NCBI GenBank assembly: GCA_020205615.1
Contig: CM035167.1
Location: 135,670,568-135,734,567, forward strand
DNA length: 64,000 bases
Origin: Panax quinquefolius
Lineage: Eukaryota; Streptophyta; Magnoliopsida; Apiales; Araliaceae
Direction: 5' to 3'
Part shown: positions 1 to 12,883 of the stretch, one piece after another
Layout of the letters: each line of letters begins with the position of its first letter
How positions within the stretch are numbered: the first letter of the stretch is position 1
Position numbers and translations under genes: made by a program
Notes under the pieces: model-generated
The model's database searches: none
Seen by the model: only the letters and a program-made list of their open reading frames with translations
Told to the model about the DNA's origin: nothing

Positions 1-2648
1 TCAACAACAGGTCATCTTTGCACTACGGGCCAAAGATATTCAGCAACAGGTCATCTTTGCACTACATGCTAAAGATATTCAACAACAGATCATCTTTACA
101 CTACAAGCCAAAGATATTAATATCTCAAAGAAATATATAATAATTTCAAAATTTATATAAACAATAATTATAACCATGTTGATCCTTTCACCTTTGCACT
201 TAAGCTAAAAATATTCAATTGTAAATTCAATGGTCATGATCATACTAGTCAACAATTCAACTTTGTACTACTGGCCAAAGAGAACCCATAGTCATGATCA
301 TACCAATAATCTACTCATCTTTACACTCAAGTCAAAGAGAAATTTCTTCACCATGATTATAAAAATGTTATATATGATAATAAAAATAATATGATCAACA
401 ACTGCATTTAATTTCAAGAGTAAGATTCATAAATCAACGATAATTTGGTCAGAAAAAGAAACCAATTTTGTCATGAATAGTAACTCATGAATAGTAACCC
501 CGACATAAAAAAGGTAGAAATTCCACAATAAAATCCATACCAATATTTCGATATAATGATATTGAAAGAATAACATTTCTTAAACTTGTAAACAATTTAT
601 TTTAATTGTTTACACTTTACTAAATAATGAATTTAATCATCCTAAAATGCCAAACTCATAAGATTTCATCACCAACAATCAAAACTCTCATCAAAAATCT
701 GCATATACCTTATATATGATTCTCAAGCCATAAAATCCTATTTTTCAATTTTCTTACTTCACATAACATATTTAATTCATTTACTCATAACTAGTCTATT
801 TTCATGAAAAATATCAAATCAGTACAAACAAATTTTCTTTTCTAGGATTTAGCAGAATATAGTTCCATATTGAACATATATTTTTCTCAGAATTTTTAAA
901 ATTCATTTACTATTTTTCATAGGGCCAAAACAGTCGAATATTTAGACATTTATCATAAACTGTACTTTTATTCAAAAATTCCAAAATTTACAGAGTATAC
1001 TTCTGTTATATACATGTACTCCCAATAAAAATTTCACCAATTTTGGAGTTAAGAACAAGGAGTTATAAGAGTTTACATTTAAAATAGTCTTTTGCCATGA
1101 AATTAATAACTCCTAATCTATACATCCAAAAATCGCCATTTTTGGACACAATATAGAAAACTCATCAAGTTATCATTTCAATTTTTTCCAAAATTTTTGA
1201 AGGTCAGAAAAATTATGAAACTGAATAACATAATAACCATTACAATCCCTTACCTCAAAAGATCAGTACTTCTGACCGGAATATCGGATGTAAAGCCGAA
1301 GGAACCTTGCACTGAATAGCAACTCTCAAAGTATCAAAATACTCACAAAATAAGCTCGATAATATAGAGAGAAATAAAATTTGTTTCTGATGTGATTTCC
1401 AATTCTAACTTAACCCTTTATTTATAGGAAAATGTTAGCACACCGAAACAGACTTGGCCTGCTACCTGATGGCTTTACCTGCTACTATTGCCACCCACCA
1501 CATTTGAAATTTAATTTGAGCACATTTCTCACCAACCAAAAGTGGTGCCCACCAATTCTAGAATTTTCCACCAAAATGATAAATTCTGAAACTTCAACAA
1601 TTTCTGAACCAGTCACCTCTTAAAATTCATAACAAATCATACGTTCATTTTTAACGGTTCAAAATTTGTGGACATATACTCAACTTATATATGTATAATA
1701 TATCCAAAAATCACAACGATTCAACAGTCGGATTAAAAATTATAACTCACACAATAGAGCTGTAAGAACATCGATTTAATCTTTTAATACCTCCAATCCG
1801 ACAAAATTCTGATAAAATACCTCAACATTAATTCCTTCATTTATAACCACATAAATAAATCCATCATTTATATTCACATCAAATAAATATTTCCTTATCA
1901 TATAAATCAATAATTAATTATTCACAAATAATATTACAGAATCACAATAATGGCAACCAGACCGTTCCCAAGAAAGAGATGGCTTTTCCAATAAGGATTT
2001 CTTCTTACTGGCGCGCAATTAGGTGACCAAACCTCTTCTTAACAGAACTTTCTAGGCATTGTCAATAATTCTATCTAATAATATTATTCAAATAATATGA
2101 ATTAATGATCTGATAATGGAAAATACTGTGCAGTGACAATTATTGAAACAACAATAATATAAAATATCAACGAAGCAATTATTGAATCAATAAAATAAAA
2201 TATTAAACAGTAATTACTGTAAAAATTATTGAGTAGTGCCTTCACGTAAGAATCAATAATTCAAAAATCATCGTAATACCTGAGTGCCATCGTGTGCAAC
2301 CACGCCAGACATCGTATTTTAACCACCGGAGTATTCCAACGATTGTTAATTCAGTAATAACTATCGCCGTTATTTATAAAAACTCAAACTTGTCGTTTTT
2401 CTTCATACGACGCTTATTCTCATTACATGGGCCCATATATGGCTACGCCGTCGCATTTAATATTCCCAGGACGTAAAGAATATTCCATGATCAACGAATA
2501 TTCCCCGACAACAATGAATATTTTATAACCACTTGCTTATTTTGCAAAATTTGCACATTTCACCCATAATTTTAAACTTTTATCAATTTAACTATTTACT
2601 AAATAGAAAAATTGAATACTTTTATTTCATAAAATTCAGGGTCTTACA
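1..2648 (-). repeat. Partial long LTR of a Ty3/gypsy element (minus strand)
   Basis: The right edge at 2648 reads GGGTCTTACA, the reverse complement of the TGTAAGACCC start shared by every LTR of this family in the window, so the element reads leftward and its LTR 3' end lies before position 1. A block at about 1965-2070 closely matches 8195-8290 of another LTR copy. A TATA box on the minus strand lies at 1419-1426, and repeated 'gcactac.ggcc' motifs are present at 1-340. No host gene is seen. The small ORFs here (for example at 1432, 2294 and 2533) are not conserved between LTR copies and are treated as chance. It appears to have inserted into the LTR fragment that starts at 2649. Confidence 0.75.
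1419..1426 (-). promoter_or_regulatory. LTR TATA box
   Basis: TATAAATA on the minus strand, at the same relative place as in the other LTR copies (7648-7655, 9857-9864, 24552-24559, 31918-31925, 57652-57659). It is the likely element promoter. Confidence 0.55.
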
Positions 2649-3714
2649 ACTACGGCCAAGGATATTCATTAGTATCACAACCATAAATTATCCATGCACT
2701 ACAGACCAAGGATATTCGTGTATTCATCAATGGTCATGATCATGCCAACAACTGTCCATCAATGCACTACGGGCCAATGAGGACTTTTACCACATCATTT
2801 GTAACATTACGGTCATTATTATACCGAATAATCCCTGATCATAATCATACCAAGTCCATCTATGCACTACAGGCCACAGATGACTTTCAACATAATATAA
2901 ACATGAGGACGATGTCAATGATATAAGAATTCAATAAAACAAGTTCAAGAATTAATTTATCCAGGAACTAATAACGTCCAAATTATAAACATAATACTTC
3001 TTTGTAGAGTAAAATTCAAGAATGCTCAAAAGAATATTTCCATAAAAAGATACTGGATGAAGCGCAAATATCAAGGATATTCCACTAATTTCATGGAGTA
3101 TAGAAGACAAAAACTTTAACCAACTGAGTATAATAAAGAATGGAATAACAAAAGAAATCACCAGGCATGCGATAGACCGCACAGACAGGTTATTACAACA
3201 GAATAATAAATAATGGAACCAAGTCATGCGTAAACGCATTTATGTGATATTCCAACGAGAATAATAAATAATGGAACCAGTCATGCGCCAGAACGCATGC
3301 ATTACGTGATATTCCAATGTAATAATAAATAACGAAACGAAGTCATGCGAAACGCTTACAGACATGATGTTCCAAATGAATAATAAAGAATGGAATAATG
3401 TAAGAATTTCACCATATATGCGGTATCAGCATAAGGCGGAGTTATTCCAATATAATGATAAAGAATGGAATAATGTAAGAATTTCACCAAGTATAGGGTA
3501 GCCACAGCACACAAAGTTATTCCAATGTAATAATAAAGAATGGAATAACAGAATTTCTCTTCATGAATAAGAAAAAAATAATACCCCTTACCTTAAAAAG
3601 AAGAGTATTCCGACTAGTAGGGCGATGATATACTTGAAGAAAACTTGCACTAATTTTTATGCTCAAAGCTTTCTTAAACTCTAAAGAAATATGCTCAAGA
3701 TTATAGAAGGAGAG
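2649..3714 (-). repeat. Internal fragment of a gypsy LTR, fused to RT sequence
   Basis: This stretch matches the LTR middle (compare 6591-7500): the repeated 'gcactac.ggcc' blocks, then the array of about 60-bp units with 'ggaata..' and 'catgcat' motifs (about 3110-3560). Its last 150 bp match the reverse complement of 9900-10040. At about 3714 it passes directly into reverse-transcriptase coding sequence, so the LTR end and the 3' half of pol are missing. The left edge is cut by the LTR ending at 2648. Confidence 0.7.
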
Positions 3715-4744
3715 TTCTGAAAGCCGTCTTTGGAATGTCACCGGTTCTAATCTTCAATTGATGATATCCTGAGCGAAGATCAATCTTTGAAAAGAATTTG
3801 GTGCCTTGCAACTGGTCAAACAGGTCATCAATACGTGGTAATGGGTACCTATTTTTGATGGTGACATGATTCCACTCCCGATAATCAATACAAAGTTGCA
3901 TACTCCCATCTTTCTTCTTCACGAATAGAACAGGAGCACCCCAAGGAGACGTACTAGGACAAATGATACCAATGTCTAACAATTCCTGAAACTGGGTCTT
4001 TAACTCCTGAAGTTCAATATGAGCCATTCGATATGGGGCTTTGGAAATGGGTTTTGTACCGGGTTCAAGGTCGATACAAAATTCAATTTCACGCTCTGGG
4101 GGTAGGCCAGGAAGTTTTTCAAGGAATACGTCAGGAAATTTATTAACAATAGAAATATCATTCAAAACTGACGTATTTTTGTTTAAATCCGTGACATGAG
4201 CTAAGAAAGCTTGACATCCGTTTTTCAATAAATGAATAGCTTTATGGCTTGAGACGACCGTGATTGATTTTAATGGTTTGGTCGCTTGAATTCGCATAAT
4301 AGGTTGATTAGGAATATGAAAGCTAACAACCTTACGAAAATAATCAATTTTTGCATGATGAGTAGTTAACCAATCAATCCCTAGAATTACGTCAAATACA
4401 AATATTTTTAAAGAAATAAGATCGACAGGTAACGTGCGGTTACCGATTTGAATCAAACAAGACTTATAAACAGTGGATGTAATTAAGGTTTCTCCCAATG
4501 GAGTTTCAACAGATAAGTCAAAGTCTAATTTCTCCAAAGTCAAATTTAAACGTTGAGCGCAAATAGGAGAAATAAAAGAATGGGTAGAACCGGTATCAAA
4601 TAAGGTATGGACTTCGCTAAAGTTTATGATAAGCTTACCAGTGATGACCTCGTTCGGGTTCCTTGCTTTCTGGGAGGTCACAACAAATGCTCTCCCTTGC
4701 ACCACCGGCTTTGACTTTTCTGGGACGACCTTTGGTGCCTCCAT
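3715..4744 (-). pseudogene. pol: Ty3/gypsy protease-reverse transcriptase fragment
   Basis: The minus-strand frame is open over about 340 codons and is the longest retrotransposon ORF in the window. It begins with MEAPK, contains the aspartic protease motif [11 protein letters not shown] (about residues 50-60) and then the start of reverse transcriptase: a PYRMA motif, [21 protein letters not shown], and [13 protein letters not shown]. It stops being RT after TAFRT, before the YGHYEF and FIDDIL region, where it is joined to LTR sequence near 3714. The active-site half of RT, RNase H and integrase are therefore absent and this copy cannot be autonomous. The family resembles Tekay/Del chromoviruses from the motif style; lineage assignment is inference. 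Confidence 0.85.
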
Positions 4745-5841
4745 CCTAGTTGAACTTGTCTTGGTGAGCGAAAAATCGGGCTAGGTGACTTTCTCTTCCA
4801 CAATTATAACACGTTTTGGATGGCATCGCTAGTTGAACCGATATGTCCCTCCCCTCCGCATTTGAAGCATATGATGGGTGGTCGTTCTCCTTCCTTAACC
4901 ACGGTTCTTTGTTGCGGCGTCTTTCCATCATTGTTGAATCTCCTTTCTTGAAATATCCATTTTATCGTCTTCGCCATGATTACCAACCAAGTGATTATCA
5001 TTTCGCATGTTGATTCCTCCACGTTTGTTGTCACCGCCGATGATCGATACCACCGGTATTTTCATACCGCCACGCTTTTCTTTGTTGCATTGACTCGTTA
5101 TGGCAGGCCCAATAATCGAGCCCTATTTACAACATCCGAGTAGTACAAACACGGTTTATGAGAAATAAGATATTGACGTATCTCCGGTTTCAAACCTTTA
5201 AAAATATTCATGTCATTCGCTCCTCATTATCGACCAAATGGGATGCAAACCGAGATAACTCCACAAATTTAGCATCGTATTGTGACACGGTCATATTATT
5301 TTGCTCCAACTTGATAAACTCCACCTCTTTCATGTGACGAATACTTTCGGGAAAGTAATTGTCGTTGAATAGCTCTTGAAACTTCTCCCAATACATCTTG
5401 AATGCGCCAGTGGGTAATGCGTTTTTGATTCCCACCACGATGTCGCCTCTTCACGCAACATGAAGGTGGCGAAGGAACCTTTTGCTCTTGGAGCATCCCA
5501 AGACATCAAATATCTTGGTGATGATCGCTTTATCCATGCTTGACCTTAAGTGGTTTTGGATCTCCAATAAACTCCGGTGGTCCCGACTCCTTGAAGCATT
5601 TAGCAGAATCAGTCCGAGAGTTTCCGGTGTTTCTACCTACATTTTGGATGGGCGAGCCGCTCTACTTTGATGTTGCATGAATTGATAAAGCCTCCGAACA
5701 TTCCATCGTTCATCATTTGGTCGGTGTTGTTGTTTATATGAGGATTGTCACCTTCCTGATGCACACTGTCCGGTTATTGATCTGTGGAGACTCAACGGTC
5801 TCCTGTGCTCTATTGATGTTCTCAACATTCTCGGATGCCAT
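4745..5841 (-). pseudogene. gag: Ty3/gypsy gag, frameshifted
   Basis: Read on the minus strand from an ATG at 5841 (MASENVEN). The Retrotrans_gag signature is visible near 5208-5438: W-x2-F-x3-F with YFPESIRHMKEVEF and MTVSQYDAKFVELSRFASHLV. Two CCHC zinc knuckles follow at about 4775-4890 (CFKCGGEGHIG... and [13 protein letters not shown]), as in nucleocapsid domains that bind element RNA. The product is split over at least three frames and cannot be made as one protein. It continues into the protease ORF. The homologous start is seen at 26421 (+) and 63204 (-) in the other copies. Confidence 0.8.
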
Positions 5842-6009
5842 TTTCAAATACTGCCATAAAACAAGGGTTAATTGACATGCAACATATTATCCCTATACTC
5901 TGACAGACCAATCAAATACCAAATAAACTTAAGTAGGTCATACTAGCGAAGGAATTCCTCGTCTCTCCCCTCCTAGTTCTAGTCTCACATCTTAGCCAGG
6001 GATCATATC

Positions 6010-6028
6010 CCTAAGCTTTGATACCAAC
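6010..6028 (-). other. Primer binding site (initiator tRNA-Met-like)
   Basis: On the minus strand, directly after the LTR end at 6029, the sequence reads TTGGTATCAAAGCTTAGGG. Plant gypsy elements primed by initiator tRNA-Met start TGGTATCA, so this fits. It fixes the LTR boundary and the orientation. Confidence 0.75.
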
Positions 6029-8823
6029 TGTGACGCCCCCAAAATAGGTATACATCACCTATTCTGAGTTGCCAAATACATGGTACAGAATACAAATACG
6101 ACTTAATTATATAACTGTCGTGCAAAGTACGACAAAACATAAGCTGTGAGTTTTAATACAAATAGTGTTGTCTAGACAATATACAAACTCAAATTCAATA
6201 TTATTACATTTATTTTCCCACTATTTCACGGAATAGTGAGGACTACTAATGTTATCATCTGGTCCATCACTCCGTTCCCCGACTAGTCCCTGCTACGTTC
6301 TCATTTCCTGAAGAAAACAATGAAAGTAAAAGGGTGAGCTCAACTAGCCCAGTAGAAAAAATTATGACTAAGATAATGCAGAATATATTATTGTTAGCCT
6401 TCAACAGTGTTAAACTGATATAATATAACAACCGCCAAGTTTAACTGCAGCGGAACAAGCAATCCATTAAAAGAGTCAAGTAGAGAATAAAATCTACTAT
6501 CTTTTATGATTTAAAAGGTTTTTCATCACTTTTATCATTGGGACTCAAATTTTAATAAATAATCCACATCATCGAATCACCCCTACATTACTGGCCGAGG
6601 ATATTCTTTAGTATCACGACCATAATTATCCATGCACTACTGGCCAAGAATATTTGTGTATTCATTAATGGCCATGATCATGCCAACAACTCGTCCATCA
6701 ATGCACTATGTGCCAATGAAGACTTTTACCACATCATTTGTAACATTACGGTCATGATTACAAGAATAATCCTCGGTCATAATCATACCAAGTCCATCTC
6801 GCACTACTGAGCCATGATGACTTTCAAAAAAATATAAACATGAGGAGGATGATGACAATGATATAAGAATTCAATAAAACAAGTTCAAGAATTAATTTAT
6901 ACAGAACTAATAATGTCCAGATTATCAACATGATATCTTTGCTTTGTAGAGTAAAATTCAAGAATGCTCGGAAGAATATTTTCATGAAAAGATATCTTTG
7001 GATGAAGCTTGAAATATCAAGGATATTCCACTAATTTCATGGAGTATAGAAGTCAAAACTTTAACCAACCGAGTATAACAAGGAATGGAATAACAAAAGA
7101 AATCACCGAGCATGCGATAGACCATACGGGCATGTTATTCCAATGTAATAATAAATAACGGAATCGGTCCCCGTGAAAACGCATGCAGACAAGATATTCC
7201 AACAGAATAATAATAAAGGCGGAATCAGTCCCGCCAGAAACGCATGCATGAGGATATTCCAATGTAATAATAAAGATGAAACCAGTGTCCGACGTAGAAC
7301 GCATGCATGGATGTTCCAATAGAATGATAAATAATGGAACCCGGTTAAGATAAACGCATGTAGGCAGGATGTTCCAACAAAATGATAAAGAATGGAATAA
7401 CAGAAGAATTTCACCAAGTATAGGGTAGCCCGCGTATACAGGTTATTCCAATAGAATAATAAAGAATGGAATAACAGAAGTTCTCTTCATAGATAAGAAA
7501 GAAATAATACTCCCTATCTTGGAAAAACTGGATACTGGAATAGTGAGGTAGCAGACTTCTCTTCTTCTTTCTCTCTATAATTTCTCTCTATAATAATCAC
7601 TCTAAAGCTTTTGTGAATTAGTGAGAAATGAAGGAAGAATGAGCTTCTATTTATAGGAAAATATAGTTTCGATAATTGCACGTTTTGGGGCTCGAAAAAT
7701 TACAGTATAATACCTCCAACTTTTCTTTCATTTTTAATTTAGTCCTGCAAGTATTATCAAACTTGCACCACCTCCCCTAATAGTAAATAATGTGAATCAA
7801 TAGTTCAATCATGTGAATCAATAGTATAATCATGTGAAAAATACGAATTACAGTATAGTACCTCCATCTATACCTCCATTTTTAACTTAGTCATGCAAGT
7901 ATTATCAATCTTGCACCAACTCCCCTAATAGTAAATAATGTGAATCAATAGTACACACATGTGAACAAATAGTTATATAAGCATATGAATTAGTAGCAAT
8001 TAATTGCTCATTTATCCGATAAATTACCCGATTTATCAATATAACCCCTAGACATCAATTATCATCGGAATAGATGTCGATTTCCACTAATACTAATAAT
8101 CCCAAGACAATGGAACTATCAAAATTCATTTTTAATCAACACAACTTATTCATCATTAATATTATAACTCACAATATTTAACAACCAGGTCGTTCCCAGA
8201 AAAGAAGGGGCTTTCCGATAAGGATTTCTCCTTATTGGCGGGTAATTAGGTGACCAAACCTCTCCTTGACAGAACTTCTAGACATTGTCAATATTGCAAA
8301 TAATAATATGAATAACTTTGTCGTCTCAATTGTTGATTTAATAATATAATATATTATGCAAATGATACTGTGACAATAATTGAATCAATAATATGAGAGA
8401 TATGATGCAGCAATTACTTTAGCAATAATTGAGTATAACTGAGTGACTTCTCACGTAAGCATCAATAATCAATACGATGTGCTACTATGCAACCATGCAG
8501 ATTCTTGTATTTTTTAACCTTTGGGTGTTTCAACAGATTAACAGTAAAACTTCCGCCGTTATTTTCATAAAGTATTTTGATGTTTTCTCAATCAAACTAA
8601 TAATTCCGTTGTGGGGTCCACCAATGATTGTCTTTAGTTATACGAATATTCTCTGTTAAAACGAATATTCCCCGACCAATCGAATATTATATAACAACTT
8701 GCGTACTTTGCAAAATTTATAAATATTACCCACAACTATAATATTATATCAAATCCACACCATAATATTCAAAAATATATTTCGAGAAAATTTAATCTTT
8801 ATTCAAAAAGTTGGGGTCTTACA
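6029..8823 (-). repeat. 5' LTR of deleted gypsy element (minus strand)
   Basis: It begins (minus strand) TGTAAGACCCC at 8823 and ends ...GGGCGTCACA at 6029, a TG...CA LTR of about 2.8 kb. It contains a minus-strand TATA box at 7648-7655, an array of about 60-bp units (7100-7410) with 'catgcatg' motifs, and repeated 'gcactac.ggcc' blocks (6590-6800). The primer binding site lies next to it at 6010-6028. ORFs at 7053-7417 are only translations of the tandem units. Confidence 0.85.
7648..7655 (-). promoter_or_regulatory. LTR TATA box
   Basis: TATAAATA on the minus strand within CCTATAAATAGAAGC. Its position is conserved among the LTR copies. Confidence 0.55.
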
Positions 8824-9345
8824 GTTAATATCGCAAATAATAATATTAATAACTTTGTCATCTCAATTGATTTAATAATATATAAAATATTGACAATAAT
8901 CGAATCAAATAACGTGAGATACTTGCAACAACCAATCTTTGAAAGCAATAATTGAACAAAACCGAGTGACTTCTCACGTAAGCATCAATAATCAATACCG
9001 TGTGCTACTATGCAACCACGCGTATTACTGTACTTTTAACACAGGGTGTTTCAACAGTTAACGGTAAAACTTCCGCCGTTATTTTCATAAAGTATTTTTG
9101 TCGTTTTCTCAATCCGATAATAATTCCGTTGTGGAGTCCACCAATGATTGTATAGTCGTTGCATTTAATATTCCTCGTTAAAACGTAATATTCTCCACCA
9201 ATCGAATATTATATAACAACTTGCGTACTTTGCAAAATTTATAAATATTACCCACAACTATAACATTATATCAAATTCATTCCAAAATATTCAAAAATGA
9301 TATTTATAGAAAAATCATCTTTATTAAAAAAGTTGGGGTCTTACA
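8824..9345 (-). repeat. Duplicated LTR 5'-end fragment
   Basis: About 520 bp that repeat 8290-8823 in direct orientation with small differences, again ending in GGGGTCTTACA at 9345. It is the start of a second minus-strand LTR. The simplest reading is that the element ending at 8823 inserted into an older LTR of the same family; a tandem duplication is the alternative. Confidence 0.7.
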
Positions 9346-10878
9346 GACAATGTGTAGAAAGTTCTGTCGAGGAAATGGGTTTGGTCACCTAATTACGCGT
9401 CAATAAGGAGAAGTCCTTATCGGAAAGTCCACTCTTTCCTAGGAATGATCTGGTTGTTAATATTGTGAATTATAATATTAATGATGAATAAATGTTATTA
9501 CAATATGTTTAGTGAAGCCAATTGAATTAAGATAAAATAGAGGGGTTTTATTATGAAGTATTTGTTGTAAATTTGGCTTATTATATGGACTCCTTCTTTC
9601 TCATTTTTCAAAATCGTCGGGAGAAAGTTATCTCAATTTTTATTTTATAGGAATAAAACAGAAAACTTTTTATAAATATAATATATTATATTTTATTTTG
9701 TTGCATGGTACTGCATAGTGTTTGCATAGTACTGCATAATGCAACATAGTGTTGCATAGTAAAAAATCATGTGAGTTTAAAAAGGAAAAAAATTTGTCTG
9801 TGAAATCCTTCAGCTGTTCACCCGTGAAAATTCTAAATAGTATCATATCATTCTCCTATAAATAGGATGCTTAGTTTAGAAATGAAAATCACATTAGAAT
9901 CAAATAATTCTTCTTCTATAATATTGAGCGTATTTCTTTAGAGTTTAAAGAAGTTTTGAGTGTAGAAAATAGTACAAGTTTTCTTCAAGAATATGTCTGC
10001 CATAACAATCAGAAATACTCTCCTTTTAAAGTAAGAGATATTATTTTTGTTCAATATTCGTAATAAATAATATTTTCTTTCATACTATGTAATATGTAAA
10101 TAATATTATTTCATTTCATATTCTTAATTCTACACTTATTTTGATAAGTATTGTTTCTATATACTCCTTGAAATTAGTATAATATCTTTAAAATTTGCGC
10201 TTCATCTAATATCGTTTCACAAGAATATTTTTTCTGAACATTTTTGTTAAATTTTAATCTTTTCATGCCGGGATATTATTCATGGGGTACTATTCACGAA
10301 GTACTATTCACGGGATACTATTTACTCGGGTACTATTCACGATAAAAATTGATTTCTTTTCTGTCCAAATTATTTTTTGATACATGAATATTATTCTTGA
10401 ATTTTACTCTACAAAGCAGTTATCATGTTGATAATTTGGACATTTTTAAACTCTGGATAAATTAAAAATCTTTAATAATTATCATTAATTTCGTTTGATT
10501 GATGCTTATATCATTGTCATCATCCTCATGCTTATATTTTGATGAAAGTCATATTTGACCCGTAGTGCATTGTTGATTGGTATGATTATGACCAGAAATT
10601 ACGTATCGTTATAATCATGACCTGTAATGTTATAAATGATGTGGCAAAAGTCCTCATTGGCCTGTACTGCATTGATAGATAGTTGTTGGCATGATCATGA
10701 CCACTGGTGATAATAACGACTATCTTTGGCCCGTAGTGGATGGATGATTCGTTGATGTGATACTAATGAATATCCTTGGCCCGTAGTGCATGGATAATTC
10801 GATTATGTAGATTATTTATTGAGCTGTGTTATAGCGATAAAATATTGATGATGAACTTTTAAAACATAGAATATAGTA
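9346..10878 (+). repeat. Plus-strand gypsy LTR, left part (inverted copy)
   Basis: From 9346 the sequence is the reverse complement of 8170-8290 and continues as a plus-strand LTR with TATA box at 9857-9864. It carries four short 'tactattcacg'-type repeats near 10270-10340 and 'cccgtagtgcat' repeats at 10555-10790. It is interrupted at 10879 by another LTR and resumes at 12422. Its own TG end is missing, having been cut by the minus-strand LTR ending at 9345. Confidence 0.75.
9857..9864 (+). promoter_or_regulatory. LTR TATA box
   Basis: TATAAATA at the same relative position as the other copies. The downstream sequence would be the start of the element transcript. Confidence 0.5.
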
Positions 10879-12421
10879 TGTTAGTTCCTAGTTGGCACAA
10901 TAGTTATCTAGAAAGGGGGGTTGAATAGATATTTAAAAATCTTTTCGTTTTAAACTTGTTCTTTAAAGATGATTAAAACTTAGCGGAAATTATGTTTGTT
11001 TTAATCTTCTTTACAAAGTAGTGGAGTTATGAGAGTGAGACAGTTATAGCAGTTATGGCAGATATAGCAGTTAGTATGAATGTAAAAGACGCGATCGCTT
11101 TTAAGTGTTTTGAGCACTTAAAGCTCTAGTCCACTCTTCTACTCAACGAGTAGGATATCCACTAAGGATATCTTTTACAACTTCGAATCACATGATTCCT
11201 TCTGCACGGTGAGCCTCAGAACTTCTTAGTTCACTCTTGAACTCTTCAAGTCCAGCAAACTTGGCTTTCTTACAGTTCACTTAGAACTCTTCAAGTCCAG
11301 CAGACTTGGTACTCTTCTTCAGTTGATTGATAGATGTTGAGTTCTTGATGGTTGCTACTCAGTTGTTGTTTAAGCACTTGTTCGAAAGAACTGAGTAGCT
11401 GAGCAAGCTTTGCAAATTCTCAGATCGTAGAGTTGAGCTTGAGAGTTGTTCACGTTGTTTGTTCAATACTTGCTTGATCTCTCTCATATGTCTGATTTGC
11501 ATATATGTGATCTTGAAAACTATCCGTTGGATCCATCCGTTGAAACATTAAATGCATTTGACTTTTCTGATCTTTGATGGAGACATTTCTGCACATCTGC
11601 TGAAACTACATTTTGGCCCACTGACACAGCAGACTGCTTTCTCACCTAACACCTGAAAAGGTGTTTTGCCCCCTTACCAATGGTACTTTTCTTAGCTTCT
11701 TCAATACGCTTCTTTGTTGCATCATAAGGATATTTCATATTACTTTGGGACTGATGAGTACTGCAACGTCTAGAATCTATTCCTCATATGTTGGAATCTA
11801 TCTTCACACATATCATGAGGCTCGACGTTTTCTGACATAAGACAGATGATGCTCTACGATTTGTATCGTGATACTCTACGATTCAGATCGTACTTACTTG
11901 TCGCCTTGGTGCTTGATCTGATGCTATCAGCCAAGAGCACTACGATTTCTCTTAAACCTTTACACACTACGATCTTTGCTTGCTAAGTTCTAACTCTACG
12001 TTTCCGAGAGCACACTACGATCGTTGACTTGTAAACTCTACGTTTCCTTCAGCATGCTACGATCGTTGAGTTGGCTCGACAAACGTTGGGACCACTCTAC
12101 GATTCCCGAAGAGTCCCTTCAAGGCAGGCACACTACGATCTTCGAAGCTCTACGTTTTTTTGCCTTGACTTCTGCAATGTTGATCAGATGATACACTACG
12201 ATTTCTTCAAAGCCTATCTATTACATCTCAAGATCAACCTAACAGCTTTGGTTTTTCCATCTATACATTCTATTACAAAATGATACACGTTAAGAGCTTA
12301 GATCAACCTAACAAATTTGATCTATCACTAAGTCCTCGTACATATCTTACTTGAAGGACTTTACAAATAATCATGAGCATATACATTAAAACATCAAATC
12401 ATAATATGCATTCTCCCAACA
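10879..12421. mobile_element. Solo LTR (probably Ty1/copia-type) with TAGTA duplication
   Basis: The 1543-bp insertion begins TGTTAG and ends CCCAACA, and is flanked by perfect 5-bp direct repeats TAGTA (10874-10878 and 12422-12426). The sequence on both sides rejoins the gypsy LTR it interrupts. No coding domains, primer site or second LTR are seen, so it is most simply a solo LTR left by recombination. The interior is rich in degenerate 'ctctacgattc', 'cactacgatc' and 'ctctacgtttcc' repeats (about 11850-12200). The purine-rich 'gaaaggggggttgaata' near the left end is typical of plant copia LTRs; superfamily is inferred. Confidence 0.8.
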
Positions 12422-12883
12422 TAGTAGATATTATGTTGTACTTGACTTTTCTAATGGATTGCTTGTTCCGCTGCAATTAAACTTGTTGTCTATTGTATTC
12501 TATCGATTTTATACTGTTGAAGACTAATGATAATTTATCTTAGTCATATTATTCATTACTGGACTAATTGAGTTTACCCTTTGCTTTCATTGTTCTCTTC
12601 AGAAAATGAGAATATAGCTGAGACTAGTCGGGGAATGGAGTGATGATCCAAGATAGTGGCTATAGTAGTCCCCATTATTCTATGAAATAGTGTGATAATA
12701 AATGTAATGAGAACTTCATTTGAGTTTGGATATTGTCTATGAGACAATATTCGTGTTAAAACTCTCAGCTATGTTTTATCATATTTTACACGAGAGTTGT
12801 ATAATTAAGTTTGTATTTGAATTATGTACCAAGTATTTGGCAACTTAGAATGTGTTATGTATACTTATTTTGGGGGCGTCACA
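12422..12883 (+). repeat. Plus-strand gypsy LTR, right part
   Basis: Continuation of the LTR broken at 10878 (compare 25750-26231 and 33120-33605). It ends ...TTGGGGGCGTCACA at 12883. No primer binding site follows, so the LTR is solo or its interior was lost. 12884-13414 holds only AT-rich sequence with no gene that I can support. Confidence 0.75.
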
